From Caballeronia turbans (GTDB lineage Bacteria; Pseudomonadota; Gammaproteobacteria; Burkholderiales; Burkholderiaceae), in NCBI GenBank assembly GCA_001544655.2, contig FCOD02000003.1, forward strand, positions 186,001 through 250,000: a stretch of 64,000 nucleotides of DNA, given 5' to 3'. Within the stretch, counting starts at the first letter, position 1, and each line of letters opens with the position of its first letter. The position numbers and the translations under genes are program-made. The notes under the pieces are model-generated. The model did not search any database and was not told where the DNA came from. It saw only the letters and a program-made list of their open reading frames with translations. Of the stretch, positions 18,530 to 29,832 are shown one piece after another.

Positions 18530-19633
18530 ATGCAACTGGTCAAGACCGAACGAGATAATCTTCTAAGGCCGCTGCAAACCGTGAGCGGCATCGTAGAACG
18601 CCGCCATACGTTGCCGATCCTCGCGAATTTGCTCATTACCAAGAACGGCGCAGATGTGTCGTTCCTCTCGACCGACCTCGAACTCCAGATCACGACCCAC
18701 GCCGATTTCGGCGTCGGCAGCGACCAGGTCGCCACCACGGTCGCCGCGCGCAAGCTGCTCGACATTCTGCGCGCGATGCCTTCCGGCGAAGTGGTGCTCG
18801 ATCTTTCCGACAAGCGCCTCACGGTGCGGTCCGGCAAAAGCCGCTTCGCGCTGCAGACGCTCGCCGCCGACGAATTTCCCACGGTCAACCAGGCTACTGA
18901 CTTCGGCGCGAGCCTTTCGGTTCCGCAAAAGACATTCCGCCAGTTGCTCGGCATGGTCTATTTCGCGATGGCCCAGCAGGACATCCGCTACTACCTGAAC
19001 GGCATGCTGCTCGTGGTGGACGGCGACCAGCTGATGGCGGTCGCGACCGACGGCCACCGTCTCGCGTTCTCGTCGATGAAGATCGAAGGCTCGTTCGCGC
19101 GCCAGGAAGTGATCATCCCGCGCAAGACGATTCTCGAGCTCCAGCGTCTGCTCGAAGACATCGACGATTCCTTGAAGATCGACATCGCCGCGACGCAGGT
19201 GAAGTTCAGCTTCGGCCAGGTGGAGCTCGTGTCGAAGCTGGTCGAGGGCAAATTCCCCGACTTCCAGCGCGTGATCCCGAAGTCTCACAAGAACACGTTC
19301 GAAATCGGCCGTGAAGAGTTGCAGCGTTCGTTGCAGCGCGCGGCGATTCTGACTTCCGACAAGTTCAAGGGCGTGCGTTGCCTGGTCGAGCCGGGCCAGC
19401 TCAAGATCATGTCGACCAACGCCGACCAGGAAGAGGCGCAGGAAGAACTGGAGATCGCTTATCAGGGCGATACCGTCGATATCGGATTCAACGTCACGTA
19501 TCTGCTCGATGTGCTCGCGAATCTGAAGATCGACACGCTCAAAGTGAGCCTCGGCGATGCCAATTCCAGTGCGCTCATCACGATTCCCGAGAACGAGGAA
19601 TTCAAGTACGTGGTGATGCCGATGCGCATCTGA
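18530..19633 (+). CDS. dnaN: DNA polymerase III beta subunit (sliding clamp)
   Basis: A 367-residue clamp that tethers DNA polymerase III to DNA. ATG 18530 follows AACGAAGGAACTCT and yields the normal start MQLVKTERDNLLRPLQTVSG. Landmarks are ERRHTLPILANLL, ATDGHRLAF and the C terminus FKYVVMPMRI, which belongs to the partner-binding cleft. Length is typical. It sits between dnaA and gyrB and is separated from gyrB by a hairpin that may partly terminate transcription. Confidence 0.98.
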   Translation: MQLVKTERDNLLRPLQTVSGIVERRHTLPILANLLITKNGADVSFLSTDLELQITTHADFGVGSDQVATTVAARKLLDILRAMPSGEVVLDLSDKRLTVRSGKSRFALQTLAADEFPTVNQATDFGASLSVPQKTFRQLLGMVYFAMAQQDIRYYLNGMLLVVDGDQLMAVATDGHRLAFSSMKIEGSFARQEVIIPRKTILELQRLLEDIDDSLKIDIAATQVKFSFGQVELVSKLVEGKFPDFQRVIPKSHKNTFEIGREELQRSLQRAAILTSDKFKGVRCLVEPGQLKIMSTNADQEEAQEELEIAYQGDTVDIGFNVTYLLDVLANLKIDTLKVSLGDANSSALITIPENEEFKYVVMPMRI

Positions 19634-19655
19634 CGCGCGCAATACCGGGAACACT

Positions 19656-19686
19656 CCAAGGGGCGGCGCGCCCCTTTGGCGTTTTT
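19656..19686 (+). terminator. Terminator or attenuator between dnaN and gyrB
   Basis: CCAAGGGGCG and CGCCCCTTTGG arms (19656-19679) are followed by GTTTTT at 19681-19686. A good intrinsic terminator that would uncouple gyrB from dnaN. Confidence 0.65.
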
Positions 19687-19688
19687 AA

Positions 19689-22229
<2,541 letters not shown>

Positions 22230-22317
22230 TTCAAAAGCGCAGCAATGTCCTAAACCGTAATCGCCGCATTTCGAACCGGCGATTACGGCGCGTCGAGAAT
22301 AAAAACAACACGCAGTA

Positions 22318-23217
22318 ATGGCTCCCGCGACTTCCGCTGAGATTCTCCAGCGCTTCGAAAACTTGAACGTCTGGCGGCGCGGCGATGTTCGCGCGCCGCA
22401 TAAGCCGTTGCTCGTGCTTCTCGCACTCGGCTTGTTCGTTCGGGATATCCGCGTCATTCCGTTCGTCGAATATGGCAGTTCGCTGACCGACTTGCTACGC
22501 GAGTTCGGTCCGCAACGGCAAACGTACTACCCCGAGCTTCCATTTCTGCATCTCCGTAGCGACCACGTCTGGCAGGTGGCGATTCACGGCACACGCGACG
22601 AACTCGTTCTGCGCGTCCATTTGACGAAGACGCAACTACGCGAACTGAATGCGACCGGGCGATTTCCGGACGACGTTCAGCAATGCTTCGACGAAGATCC
22701 CCGCCGCATCGCGACGGTCGCGCGACTTCTGCTCGACAGGCATTTTCCAGAGAGCGTCCATCGCGACATACTGGACGCGACCGGACTTTCGCTCGACGTT
22801 TCCGCGCCCGCCACGCAAAGGCGTGATCCGATGTTCCGCGGCCAGGTTCTGACCGCCTATCAATATCGCTGCGCGCTGTGCGATCTCGACGTGCGCATCG
22901 GCAATATGTCGGTCGGTCTCGAGGCCGCGCATATCAAATGGCATCAGGCGCACGGACCCGACGTCGTCGCTAACGGCGTCGCGTTGTGCTGCATGCATCA
23001 CAAGCTTTTCGACCTTGGCGCCTTCACCCTGGGCGACGATCGACGCGTTCTCGTATCGGACGCAGCTTACGGATCTTCGCGCCAATTCGATGAAATTCTG
23101 CTGCGGCACCACGGGCGTCAGATGAACGCCCCGGTTCACGCGGAAGATCATCCTTCGGGCGACTTCATCGTCTGGCATCGCGCGCAGGTGTTCAAGGGAC
23201 GCGCGAGGCCGATCTAG
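22318..23217 (+). CDS. HNH restriction endonuclease with phosphorothioate-DNA-binding type N-terminal domain
   Basis: A 299-residue protein. Residues 1-160 resemble the sulfur-binding domain of ScoMcrA-type enzymes: RAPHKPLLVLLALG (25-38), LLREFGPQRQTYYPELPFLH and RSDHVWQV. Residues 180-240 form an HNH nuclease: CALC (185-188), AAHIKWH with His205, an Asn near 219, CCMHHKLFDLGAF with the final His. Family knowledge: such enzymes cut DNA that carries phosphorothioate or other modifications. No dnd modification genes are visible in the window, so a Type IV restriction role against foreign modified DNA is inferred. Its stop overlaps the stop of the opposite araC-type gene in the palindrome CTAG. 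Confidence 0.82.
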   Translation: MAPATSAEILQRFENLNVWRRGDVRAPHKPLLVLLALGLFVRDIRVIPFVEYGSSLTDLLREFGPQRQTYYPELPFLHLRSDHVWQVAIHGTRDELVLRVHLTKTQLRELNATGRFPDDVQQCFDEDPRRIATVARLLLDRHFPESVHRDILDATGLSLDVSAPATQRRDPMFRGQVLTAYQYRCALCDLDVRIGNMSVGLEAAHIKWHQAHGPDVVANGVALCCMHHKLFDLGAFTLGDDRRVLVSDAAYGSSRQFDEILLRHHGRQMNAPVHAEDHPSGDFIVWHRAQVFKGRARPI

Positions 23218-24071
23218 GCCGCCTTCAACGGCAACCAGATCTCCGTCACCAAATCCGCCGGCGCCGTCTCCCTCGGATCGCTGACATACACCTCGAACAC
23301 GGGCGCGTCGCCGGTTTCTCGTCCCGATTTTGGCAGCCATTCGCCATAAAGCCACTGATACGCGAAGCAAAGCTGCGCATACGGCCCGACATGCGTGAGC
23401 ACCGCAAACTCTCCGCCCGTGACTTCCACGCGCGACACCGGCGCTTCGAATCTCACGGAGTCCGGCTCGAACAGTTCACAACACGCCATCGACCGAAGTT
23501 CATCATCAGCCACGGCCGCCGGATCATCGAAATAAATGCCGAGCGAACGCGCGCGAGGATCGATCAACCCGCGCATCGCGAGCCAATGAAACAGCAGTTC
23601 AAACGCCCGCCCGATGTTCATATACGACCCGCGATGTGCCATCGCGGCGACGGCGAAACCCTTCCGGGTACGAATATCGACCTGATGCATCGCGGTATCT
23701 CCTGATCGGGCTTCATCGAAAGGAACAAACATCGAAGCGCCGCCTTCGTTGCGAAATTGCCCAGGCGCCATCCGGTAGCTCGCCTGAAACGCCCGCGAAA
23801 ACGCCTGCACGCTGCCATACCCGGCTCGCTCGGCGATGGAATCGATGGGCACGCCGCCGTGCACGAGCTCATGCGCCGCGCGATGCAACCGCAACCGCCG
23901 CACGGTTGCAGCCGCAGTCTCCCGATAAAACGCGTGATATATCCGATGCCAGTGATAAGGCGACAAACAGGCCACCTCGGCGAGCCGATTGAGATCGAGC
24001 TCATCATCGAGATGGTCGTGGATATACGCGACCACGCGCGCGAGCCGCGCCTCGTAGAGCTTGCTGCTCAT
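23214..24071 (-). CDS. AraC-family regulator with GyrI-like effector domain
   Basis: A 285-residue protein from ATG 24071 (MSSKLYEARLARVVAYIHDH). Residues 1-105 hold two helix-turn-helices of the AraC type: LNRLAEVACLSPYHWHRIYH and SIAERAGYGSVQAFSRAFQA. Residues 130-285 form a GyrI/SOUL-like small-molecule-binding domain (VDIRTRKGFAVAAMAHRGSY at its start, EIWLPLKA at its end). This architecture is as in Rob/SoxS-related drug-responsive regulators. Ligand and targets unknown. The start 30 bases further upstream is less likely. Confidence 0.88.
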   Translation of the reverse strand: MSSKLYEARLARVVAYIHDHLDDELDLNRLAEVACLSPYHWHRIYHAFYRETAAATVRRLRLHRAAHELVHGGVPIDSIAERAGYGSVQAFSRAFQASYRMAPGQFRNEGGASMFVPFDEARSGDTAMHQVDIRTRKGFAVAAMAHRGSYMNIGRAFELLFHWLAMRGLIDPRARSLGIYFDDPAAVADDELRSMACCELFEPDSVRFEAPVSRVEVTGGEFAVLTHVGPYAQLCFAYQWLYGEWLPKSGRETGDAPVFEVYVSDPRETAPADLVTEIWLPLKAA

Positions 24072-24224
24072 GGTTCGCTCCGGAAAGTAGACTCGATGCA
24101 AAGCAAAGTAGCACGACCGGCTTTAGCATTTCTTGCGGACTTGCGCGGACCGCGCCGGCGCGAGAGACGCGTACACTTTCGCCTTTGGGCGCACGAACGC
24201 GCCACGAACCAGAGAAATTCGAAT

Positions 24225-24419
24225 ATGTTCACCTGTCGAAACCAGTCCTGCGGCGCCGAGTGGGCGCTGTCGGATGTCGTTATCAAGAACGAGGGCCAAG
24301 GCCTGCTGTTCCGCTGCCCGATGTGCGGCGCGCGCAACTACGTGACGCGCAACGATGCCGACGACGGCACCGCCACGTACGAGCAGGTCACTGAAATCCC
24401 GCCGCGCGGAACACGCTGA
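24225..24419 (+). CDS. Small zinc-ribbon protein
   Basis: A 64-residue protein: MFTCRNQSCGAEWALS gives a Cys-X4-Cys pair and LLFRCPMCGARNYVTR a CxxC pair, together a four-cysteine zinc ribbon. The rest is short and acidic. It ends 4 bases before the dbpA start, so co-translation is likely. Function unknown; nucleic-acid or protein binding is inferred from the fold only. Confidence 0.72.
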   Translation: MFTCRNQSCGAEWALSDVVIKNEGQGLLFRCPMCGARNYVTRNDADDGTATYEQVTEIPPRGTR

Positions 24420-24423
24420 AATC

Positions 24424-25806
24424 ATGACGACCGAAACCTCCTTCAGCAGTCTGCCGCTCTCACCGGCGATGCAGTCGAACCTGCAGCAACTCGGCTATCT
24501 GTCGATGACGCCGATCCAGGCGGCAAGCCTGCCGCCGGCGCTCGCGGGCCAGGATCTCATCGCGCAGGCCAAAACGGGCAGCGGCAAGACGGCGGCCTTT
24601 ACCCTGCCGCTGCTCTCCAGGCTCGACGCGAGCCAGTTCGACGTGCAAGCGCTCGTCCTCTGCCCGACACGGGAACTCGCCGATCAGGTCACGCAGGAAA
24701 TCCGCCGCCTCGCGCGCGCGGAAGAGAACGTGAAAGTGCTGACGCTGTGCGGCGGCACGCCGATGCGCCCGCAGGTCGCGAGCCTGGAGCACGGCGCGCA
24801 CATCGTCGTGGGGACGCCTGGCCGCATCATGGATCACCTCGACCGGGGCACGCTCGCGCTCGACGCCGTGCGCACGCTCGTCCTCGACGAAGCCGACCGC
24901 ATGCTCGACATGGGCTTCTTCGACGATATCGCGTCAGTTGCGCGGAAATGCCCGAAGGATCGCCAGACCTTGCTGTTCTCGGCGACGTATCCCGAGGGCA
25001 TCGCGAAACTGAGCCAGCAATTCCTGCGCAATCCGCGCGAGATCAAGCTCACCGAACAGCACAGCAACGCGAAAATCAAGCAGCGCTTCTATCAGGTCGA
25101 GGATCACGAGCGCCTGCACGCGGTCGGCCTGCTCCTCGATCACTATCGTCCGGTGAGCACGCTCGCGTTCTGCAACACGAAGCAGCAGTGCCGCGACCTG
25201 CTCGACGTGCTGCGCGCGCAAGGCTTCGAAGCGCTGACGCTGCACGGCGAGCTGGAGCAACGCGAACGCGATCAGGTGCTCGTGCAGTTCGCGAATCGCA
25301 GTTGCTCGGTGCTCGTCGCAACCGATGTCGCCGCGCGCGGCCTCGACATCTCGCAACTCGAAGCAGTGATCAACGTCGATGTGACGCCGGATCCGGAAGT
25401 GCACGTGCATCGAATCGGCCGCACGGGACGCGGGGACGAAGAGGGCTGGGCGCTGTCGCTCGCGAGCATGGACGAGATGGGACGCGTCGGCTCGATCGAA
25501 CAGGCGCAGCGCGCGGAAGTGGAATGGCATCCGCTCGACGAACTGACATCGGCGGAACCGGGTCACCTGAAGCCGCCAATGGCGACGCTGCAAATCCTCG
25601 GCGGCCGCAAGGACAAGATCCGCCCGGGTGACGTGCTCGGCGCGCTCACCGGCGAAGCGGGCTTCGACGGCAAGCAGATCGGCAAGATCAACGTGATGGA
25701 TATGGTGACGTACGTGGCCGTCGAGCGAAACGTCGCGGACGAAGCGGTGCGCAAGCTGGGCGCGGGCAAGCTCAAGGGCCGCAAGGTGAAAGTGCGGAGA
25801 ATGTGA
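24424..25806 (+). CDS. dbpA: ATP-dependent RNA helicase DbpA
   Basis: A 460-residue DEAD-box helicase that acts on 23S rRNA helix 92 in 50S assembly. Q motif YLSMTPIQAASLP, Walker A AKTGSGKT (49-56), PTRELADQV, VLDEADRMLDMGF, SAT, ARGLD and HRIGRTGR are all present. The C-terminal 75 residues (TLQILGGRKDKIRPGDVLGA onward) are the DbpA RNA-binding domain, which decides the name. The start ATG 24424 follows the zinc-ribbon gene by 4 bases. It is convergent with the MFS gene, 6 bases apart. Confidence 0.94.
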   Translation: MTTETSFSSLPLSPAMQSNLQQLGYLSMTPIQAASLPPALAGQDLIAQAKTGSGKTAAFTLPLLSRLDASQFDVQALVLCPTRELADQVTQEIRRLARAEENVKVLTLCGGTPMRPQVASLEHGAHIVVGTPGRIMDHLDRGTLALDAVRTLVLDEADRMLDMGFFDDIASVARKCPKDRQTLLFSATYPEGIAKLSQQFLRNPREIKLTEQHSNAKIKQRFYQVEDHERLHAVGLLLDHYRPVSTLAFCNTKQQCRDLLDVLRAQGFEALTLHGELEQRERDQVLVQFANRSCSVLVATDVAARGLDISQLEAVINVDVTPDPEVHVHRIGRTGRGDEEGWALSLASMDEMGRVGSIEQAQRAEVEWHPLDELTSAEPGHLKPPMATLQILGGRKDKIRPGDVLGALTGEAGFDGKQIGKINVMDMVTYVAVERNVADEAVRKLGAGKLKGRKVKVRRM

Positions 25807-25812
25807 GCGCGC

Positions 25813-27312
25813 TCAGGTCTCGCGCGACGGCTCTCCGACGATTCGCTCAGACGACGGATGGCGCGTCACCAGCCGCAGACCGCTTGCAATACTGCCCGCG
25901 CCCGCGAACGCCGCACCGAGCGACAGCGCGAGCGCCGGGCCATGCTTTCCGGCGATGCTGAAGCACAGCGCGACGAGCGCCGCGCCTGTCGCCTGCCCGA
26001 TGAGACGCGATGTGGCGATCGTGCCGCTGGCACCGCCGCTGCGTTCACGCGGCGCGCTCGACATGAACGCCTTCAGATTCGGCGACTGAAAGAACCCGAA
26101 GCCCGCGCCGCAGATCGCCATTCGGATGCAGATCTCCAGCGCGTGCGGCTGGGCCGGCAGCATCGCGAGCGACACCATCCCGACGCACAGAATGGCCAAT
26201 CCGACGCCGCCGAGCAAGCCGGGCGCGTGGCGATCGGAGAGGCGTCCCGCGATGGGCGCCATCAGCGCGACGAGCGCGGACCACGGCGTCATCAGAAATC
26301 CCGTTTCGACCTGGCTGCGGCCCAGCACGCTTTCGAAAAAGAACGGCAGTGACACGAACGCGAGCCCTTGCGCCGCGAACGAGCAGATGGCGGTCATCGT
26401 CGAGAGCGCGAACATCGGGCGGCGAAAGAGATCGACGGGCAACATCGGCGCGGGATGGCCGCGTTCGCGTCGCAGCAGAAGAACGCCCGCGAGCAGCGCG
26501 ACGCCGAAAGCCGTCAGCACCGTATGAGCCGGCGCGCGCTGGGACGCTTCGCCGAGCGCGAAAATCAGCGACGCAAACGTGACGACGTTGAGCAGGGCCG
26601 CGACGCGATCGAAGCCGTGCTCGGCTCGTTTGGTCTGCGGCAGCGACGGCCACGCGATCATCAGCGCGAACACGCCGACGGGCAGGTTGACCGCGAAGAG
26701 CCACGGCCAGGTGCCGAGCGAGAGCACGATCGACGCGACCGTCGGCCCGACCGCGAACGCGATGCCGACGACGAGCGCATTCAGCCCGACGCCGCGCCCC
26801 AGCCGATGCGGCGGGAAGATCGCGCTGATGAGCGCCGCGTTGACGCTCATGATCGCGCTCGCGCCGAGGCCTTGCAGCAGGCGCGCGGCGACGAGCGTCG
26901 GCAGCGACCAGGAGAAAGCGCATATCGCCGAGGCGATGAGAAACAGGACGAGCCCGCCGAGATAGACGCGCCGATGGCCGAGGATGCCGCCGAGCGCCGC
27001 GAGGGGAAGCAGGGTCGCGACCATCGCGAGTTGATACGCGTTGATGATCCAGACCGACGCGGCGGGCGTCGTATGCAAATCGGCGGCGATGGCGGGCAGC
27101 GCGGTATTGGCGATCGCGGTGTCGAGCGTCGCGAGCGCGACCGAGAGCAGGATCGCGGCCATGCCGCGGCGCTCGAGCGGGGTCATCGGGGCGTCGGGAT
27201 CGTGCGGCAGAGTTTGGGGGCGTTCTTCGGTGGGCACGGCGGGATTCCGGATGTAAGCGAACGGAGAATAATCCGAAACGATACGGGAAGATGGCCGGTC
27301 TTGCTGCGCCAA
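25813..27312 (-). CDS. MFS drug exporter, DHA2 (EmrB/QacA-like) family
   Basis: A 499-residue inner-membrane protein with 14 likely membrane segments. The first membrane segment is AAILLSVALATLDTAIANTALP with the DHA2 motif. WIINAYQLAMVATLLPLAALGG and GHRRVYLGGLVLFLIAS form motif A, and RLLQGLGASAIMS is motif B/C-like. The N-terminal 45 residues are polar and long; a start at the in-frame ATG near 27186 (MTPLERRG) is an alternative. Family role: proton-driven efflux of drugs or hydrophobic compounds. No adjacent regulator is obvious. Confidence 0.9.
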   Translation of the reverse strand: MAQQDRPSSRIVSDYSPFAYIRNPAVPTEERPQTLPHDPDAPMTPLERRGMAAILLSVALATLDTAIANTALPAIAADLHTTPAASVWIINAYQLAMVATLLPLAALGGILGHRRVYLGGLVLFLIASAICAFSWSLPTLVAARLLQGLGASAIMSVNAALISAIFPPHRLGRGVGLNALVVGIAFAVGPTVASIVLSLGTWPWLFAVNLPVGVFALMIAWPSLPQTKRAEHGFDRVAALLNVVTFASLIFALGEASQRAPAHTVLTAFGVALLAGVLLLRRERGHPAPMLPVDLFRRPMFALSTMTAICSFAAQGLAFVSLPFFFESVLGRSQVETGFLMTPWSALVALMAPIAGRLSDRHAPGLLGGVGLAILCVGMVSLAMLPAQPHALEICIRMAICGAGFGFFQSPNLKAFMSSAPRERSGGASGTIATSRLIGQATGAALVALCFSIAGKHGPALALSLGAAFAGAGSIASGLRLVTRHPSSERIVGEPSRET

Positions 27313-27379
27313 TGCGCGGGAGCTTTCAAAGCGGTGTCAGCGGTTATGCTTTGCGCACGAGTATCGAAGGAGACCAGGG

Positions 27380-27766
27380 ATGACCATTCGAATAGTCAGA
27401 TTGGGGACGCCGCGCGCGGAGGATGAAGGGTTGCGCGTCGGCACGGTGCGCCGGCCGCCGCGCGGGGTGCCGAAGGCCGAATTTGCGAAGCGTGATTTTT
27501 ATGATGTGTGGTATCCGGTGCTGTCGCCGACGCAGGAACTCGTCACGGAAGCGCTTCACGCCGAAGACGAGAAGGCGTGGCGCGCGTTCGTGAAGAAGTT
27601 CAAGGCGCAGATGGCGGAGCCGGATGCCAGCAAGACGCTCGATCTGCTCGCGGCCCTGTCGCATCGGACGAATATGTCGGTTGGATGTTATTGCGAGGAT
27701 GAGGCGAGGTGTCATCGCTCGGTGTTGCGCGAGATGTTGACAGCGCGTGGGGCGGATGTGATTTGA
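27380..27766 (+). CDS. DUF488/YeaO-family protein
   Basis: A 128-residue protein. The core FYDVWYPVLSPTQELVTEAL, the lysine-rich helix AWRAFVKKFKAQM and the SVGCYCEDEARCHRSVL segment near the end match DUF488 proteins. In these a Cys-containing loop CYCxDExxCHR is the hallmark. Function unknown, with metal or nucleotide binding suggested for the family. Single gene, followed by a terminator-like hairpin that belongs to the opposite-strand tRNA-Lys. Confidence 0.85.
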   Translation: MTIRIVRLGTPRAEDEGLRVGTVRRPPRGVPKAEFAKRDFYDVWYPVLSPTQELVTEALHAEDEKAWRAFVKKFKAQMAEPDASKTLDLLAALSHRTNMSVGCYCEDEARCHRSVLREMLTARGADVI

Positions 27767-27775
27767 CGCGGAAAT

Positions 27776-27804
27776 GAAAAAGGGCTGCGCGTTGCGCAGC
27801 CCTT
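27776..27804 (-). terminator. Intrinsic terminator of tRNA-Lys
   Basis: AAGGGCTGCGC and GCGCAGCCCTT are arms of a perfect hairpin (27780-27804). On the minus strand it is followed by TTTTC, directly after the tRNA 3' end. The hairpin may also stop plus-strand transcription from the DUF488 gene. Confidence 0.8.
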
Positions 27805-27813
27805 CGAATCTGG

Positions 27814-27889
27814 TGGTGGGGCGTGAGTGACTCGAACACTCGACCTACGGATTAAGAGTCCGCTGCTCTACCAACTGAGCTAACGCCCC
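27814..27889 (-). tRNA. tRNA-Lys (CTT anticodon)
   Basis: A 76-nt cloverleaf on the minus strand: acceptor GGGGCGT/ACGCCCC fully paired, D arm GCTC/GAGC, anticodon stem GCGGA/TCCGT with loop CTCTTAA (anticodon CTT), T arm GAGTG/CACTC with TTCGAGT, discriminator A and encoded CCA. Confidence 0.96.
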
Positions 27890-28058
27890 AACAGAAACAA
27901 AATTATAGCGGCAGCTTTTGCAGAAGCGCAAGCCCCCGGCCCCAAAAATTCTTAACTTTCCGACGAAGCCCTCCGAGAGGCGCATCCGCACGCACGGCAC
28001 GGCCCGGTATCATGACGCATCCTTCAAAACCATGAAGCCTGCAAATCAAAAAGGAACC

Positions 28059-28466
28059 ATGGACGAAACCGCCATCAGCGCGCTGCTCGACAGTATCCTG
28101 GCCCCGTGGGTCAGGGAACTTCGGCTCGTGCCCGAATCAGTCGCCGAGAACGCCGTCACATTGCGCTTGCCGTATTCGGACCACTTGCGCCACGCAGGCG
28201 GCGTCATCTGCGGACAGGTCTTCATGGCCGCGGCGGATACCGCGATGGTCGTCGCCGTCTCGCACGTCATGGGCGGCTTCGTCCCGATGACCACCGTGTC
28301 CCTCAACACGACCTTCATGCGACCGGTGAAAGCCGGCGACGTGCTGATCACCGCCCACATCCAGCGTCGCGGGCGCAACCTCGTCTTCGGGGAAATCGAC
28401 ATCCACGATGACGAGGGCGAACTCGCCGCTCACGCGACCACCACCTACGCGCTCATCAACAAGTAA
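28059..28466 (+). CDS. PaaI-type hotdog-fold thioesterase
   Basis: A 135-residue protein. ATG 28059 is chosen because AAAAAGGAACC precedes it; an ATG at 28032 in frame is possible. The hotdog motif HAGGVICGQVFMAAADTAMV and the strand TTVSLNTTFMRPVKAGDVLI are diagnostic, as in PaaI/YbdB-type acyl-CoA thioesterases. The product is soluble and likely tetrameric. Its stop is immediately followed by the ATG of the patatin gene (TAAATG), so a common lipid or acyl-CoA role is plausible but inferred. Confidence 0.87.
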   Translation: MDETAISALLDSILAPWVRELRLVPESVAENAVTLRLPYSDHLRHAGGVICGQVFMAAADTAMVVAVSHVMGGFVPMTTVSLNTTFMRPVKAGDVLITAHIQRRGRNLVFGEIDIHDDEGELAAHATTTYALINK

Positions 28467-29336
28467 ATGTTCGACCAAGTCGTATTCGCCGGCGGGGGAA
28501 ACCGCTGCTGGTGGCAAGCCGGTTTCTGGGACGTGATCCGGCCGGAACTGGATCTCAAACCGCGCATCATCGCCGGTATTTCGGCGGGTGCGGCCACCGC
28601 CGGCATGCTCTACACGAACGAGTCGCGCTGGGTCATGGACTACTACGCCCACGCGCTGCGCGACAACACGCGCAACGCCTACTGGGGCAACCTGCTGCGC
28701 CGGCAATCCGTGTTTCCGCATTACCGCATCTATCGACAGGCGCTGCTCGACATCTTCGCGGACCGTTTCCATGAGCTCGCGAACGCGCCCGAGATTCGCA
28801 TCGGCGTGTCGCATCTGCCGCGCTGGCTCGGCGCGCGCAGCGCAGTCGCGGCGGGGCTGATCGCATACAACATCGAGAAATATGTCCGCAAGACGCTTCA
28901 CCCGACGCTCGGTCAGGCGCTCGGTTTTCATCCCGAATTCGTGAAAGCGCAGGAGTGCGCGACGATCGAAGATCTCGCCGATCTCATCCTGCAATCGTCG
29001 AGCACGCCGCCGTTCACGCCGATCCTGCGACGCAACGGCCGTCCCGTCCTCGACGGCGGCATGGTCGACAACGTCCCGGTCGCCGCGCTCGATGCGTCGC
29101 CGGGTGTCGTTCTCGTGATGGTCACGCGCCTGTATCCGCGCGAGCGCATGTTCGTCGTGCCGCACGGCGAGCAGAAGCGCATCTACATCCAGCCATCGCG
29201 CAAGGTGCCGATTTCGAGCTGGGACTATACGAGCCCGTCCCAGATGCAACATGCTTATGACCTGGGCCGCGCGGACGGCGAGGATTTTCTCGAGCGCTTG
29301 CCGCGTCTGATGGAAACCGCTTCGCATCCCGCTTGA
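28467..29336 (+). CDS. Patatin-like phospholipase
   Basis: A 289-residue serine hydrolase. Oxyanion loop GGGNRCWW (9-16), nucleophile elbow GISAG (37-41, Ser39), and the catalytic dyad Asp in DGGMVDNVPV (Asp196). No signal peptide. The GNRCW form in place of GxRG and the small size mark a divergent subgroup. It begins directly at the stop of the thioesterase gene and precedes the OsmC gene by 10 bases. Substrate unknown; membrane lipid or stored acyl ester hydrolysis is inferred. Confidence 0.9.
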   Translation: MFDQVVFAGGGNRCWWQAGFWDVIRPELDLKPRIIAGISAGAATAGMLYTNESRWVMDYYAHALRDNTRNAYWGNLLRRQSVFPHYRIYRQALLDIFADRFHELANAPEIRIGVSHLPRWLGARSAVAAGLIAYNIEKYVRKTLHPTLGQALGFHPEFVKAQECATIEDLADLILQSSSTPPFTPILRRNGRPVLDGGMVDNVPVAALDASPGVVLVMVTRLYPRERMFVVPHGEQKRIYIQPSRKVPISSWDYTSPSQMQHAYDLGRADGEDFLERLPRLMETASHPA

Positions 29337-29346
29337 GGAGCAGACC

Positions 29347-29823
29347 GTGGCGAAGAAGCATACGTACGAACTGACCGTCGACTGGACCGGCAATCTCGGT
29401 TCCGGCACATCGGCTTACGACGCGTATTCGCGGGATCATCTGGTGCGCGTCGGCACGAAGGCGGCGATCGAGGCGTCGAGCGATCCGGCGTTTCGCGGCG
29501 ACCCCGCCCGCCACAATCCCGAGGAGCTGTTCGTGGCGTCTTTGTCGTCGTGCCACATGCTCTGGTATCTGCACTTGTGCGCGACGAACAAGATCGTCGT
29601 CACGGGTTATGTCGATGAAGCCATCGGCACGATGCAGGAGGAGTCAAAGGGCGAAGGGCGCTTCGTCGATGTGCTGTTGCGTCCGCGCGTGACCATCGGC
29701 GCGGGGGGCAATGTCGATCTCGCGGCGCGCCTGCACGAGGAGGCGCATCGCTTCTGTTTCATCGCGAACTCGGTGAATTTTCCCGTGCGATGCGAGCCGT
29801 CGATCGAGATGTCGACCGTCTGA
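29347..29823 (+). CDS. OsmC-family protein
   Basis: A 158-residue protein from GTG 29347. The two redox cysteines of the OsmC/Ohr fold are visible: Cys69 in VASLSSCHMLWYLH and Cys137 in EAHRFCFIANSVNFPV. Family members reduce organic peroxides or respond to osmotic stress. It is the third gene of the thioesterase-patatin-OsmC cluster, a combination that would fit lipid peroxide handling (inference). Convergent with the dehydrogenase gene, 9 bases apart. Confidence 0.9.
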   Translation: MAKKHTYELTVDWTGNLGSGTSAYDAYSRDHLVRVGTKAAIEASSDPAFRGDPARHNPEELFVASLSSCHMLWYLHLCATNKIVVTGYVDEAIGTMQEESKGEGRFVDVLLRPRVTIGAGGNVDLAARLHEEAHRFCFIANSVNFPVRCEPSIEMSTV

Positions 29824-29832
29824 ATCCGACAC

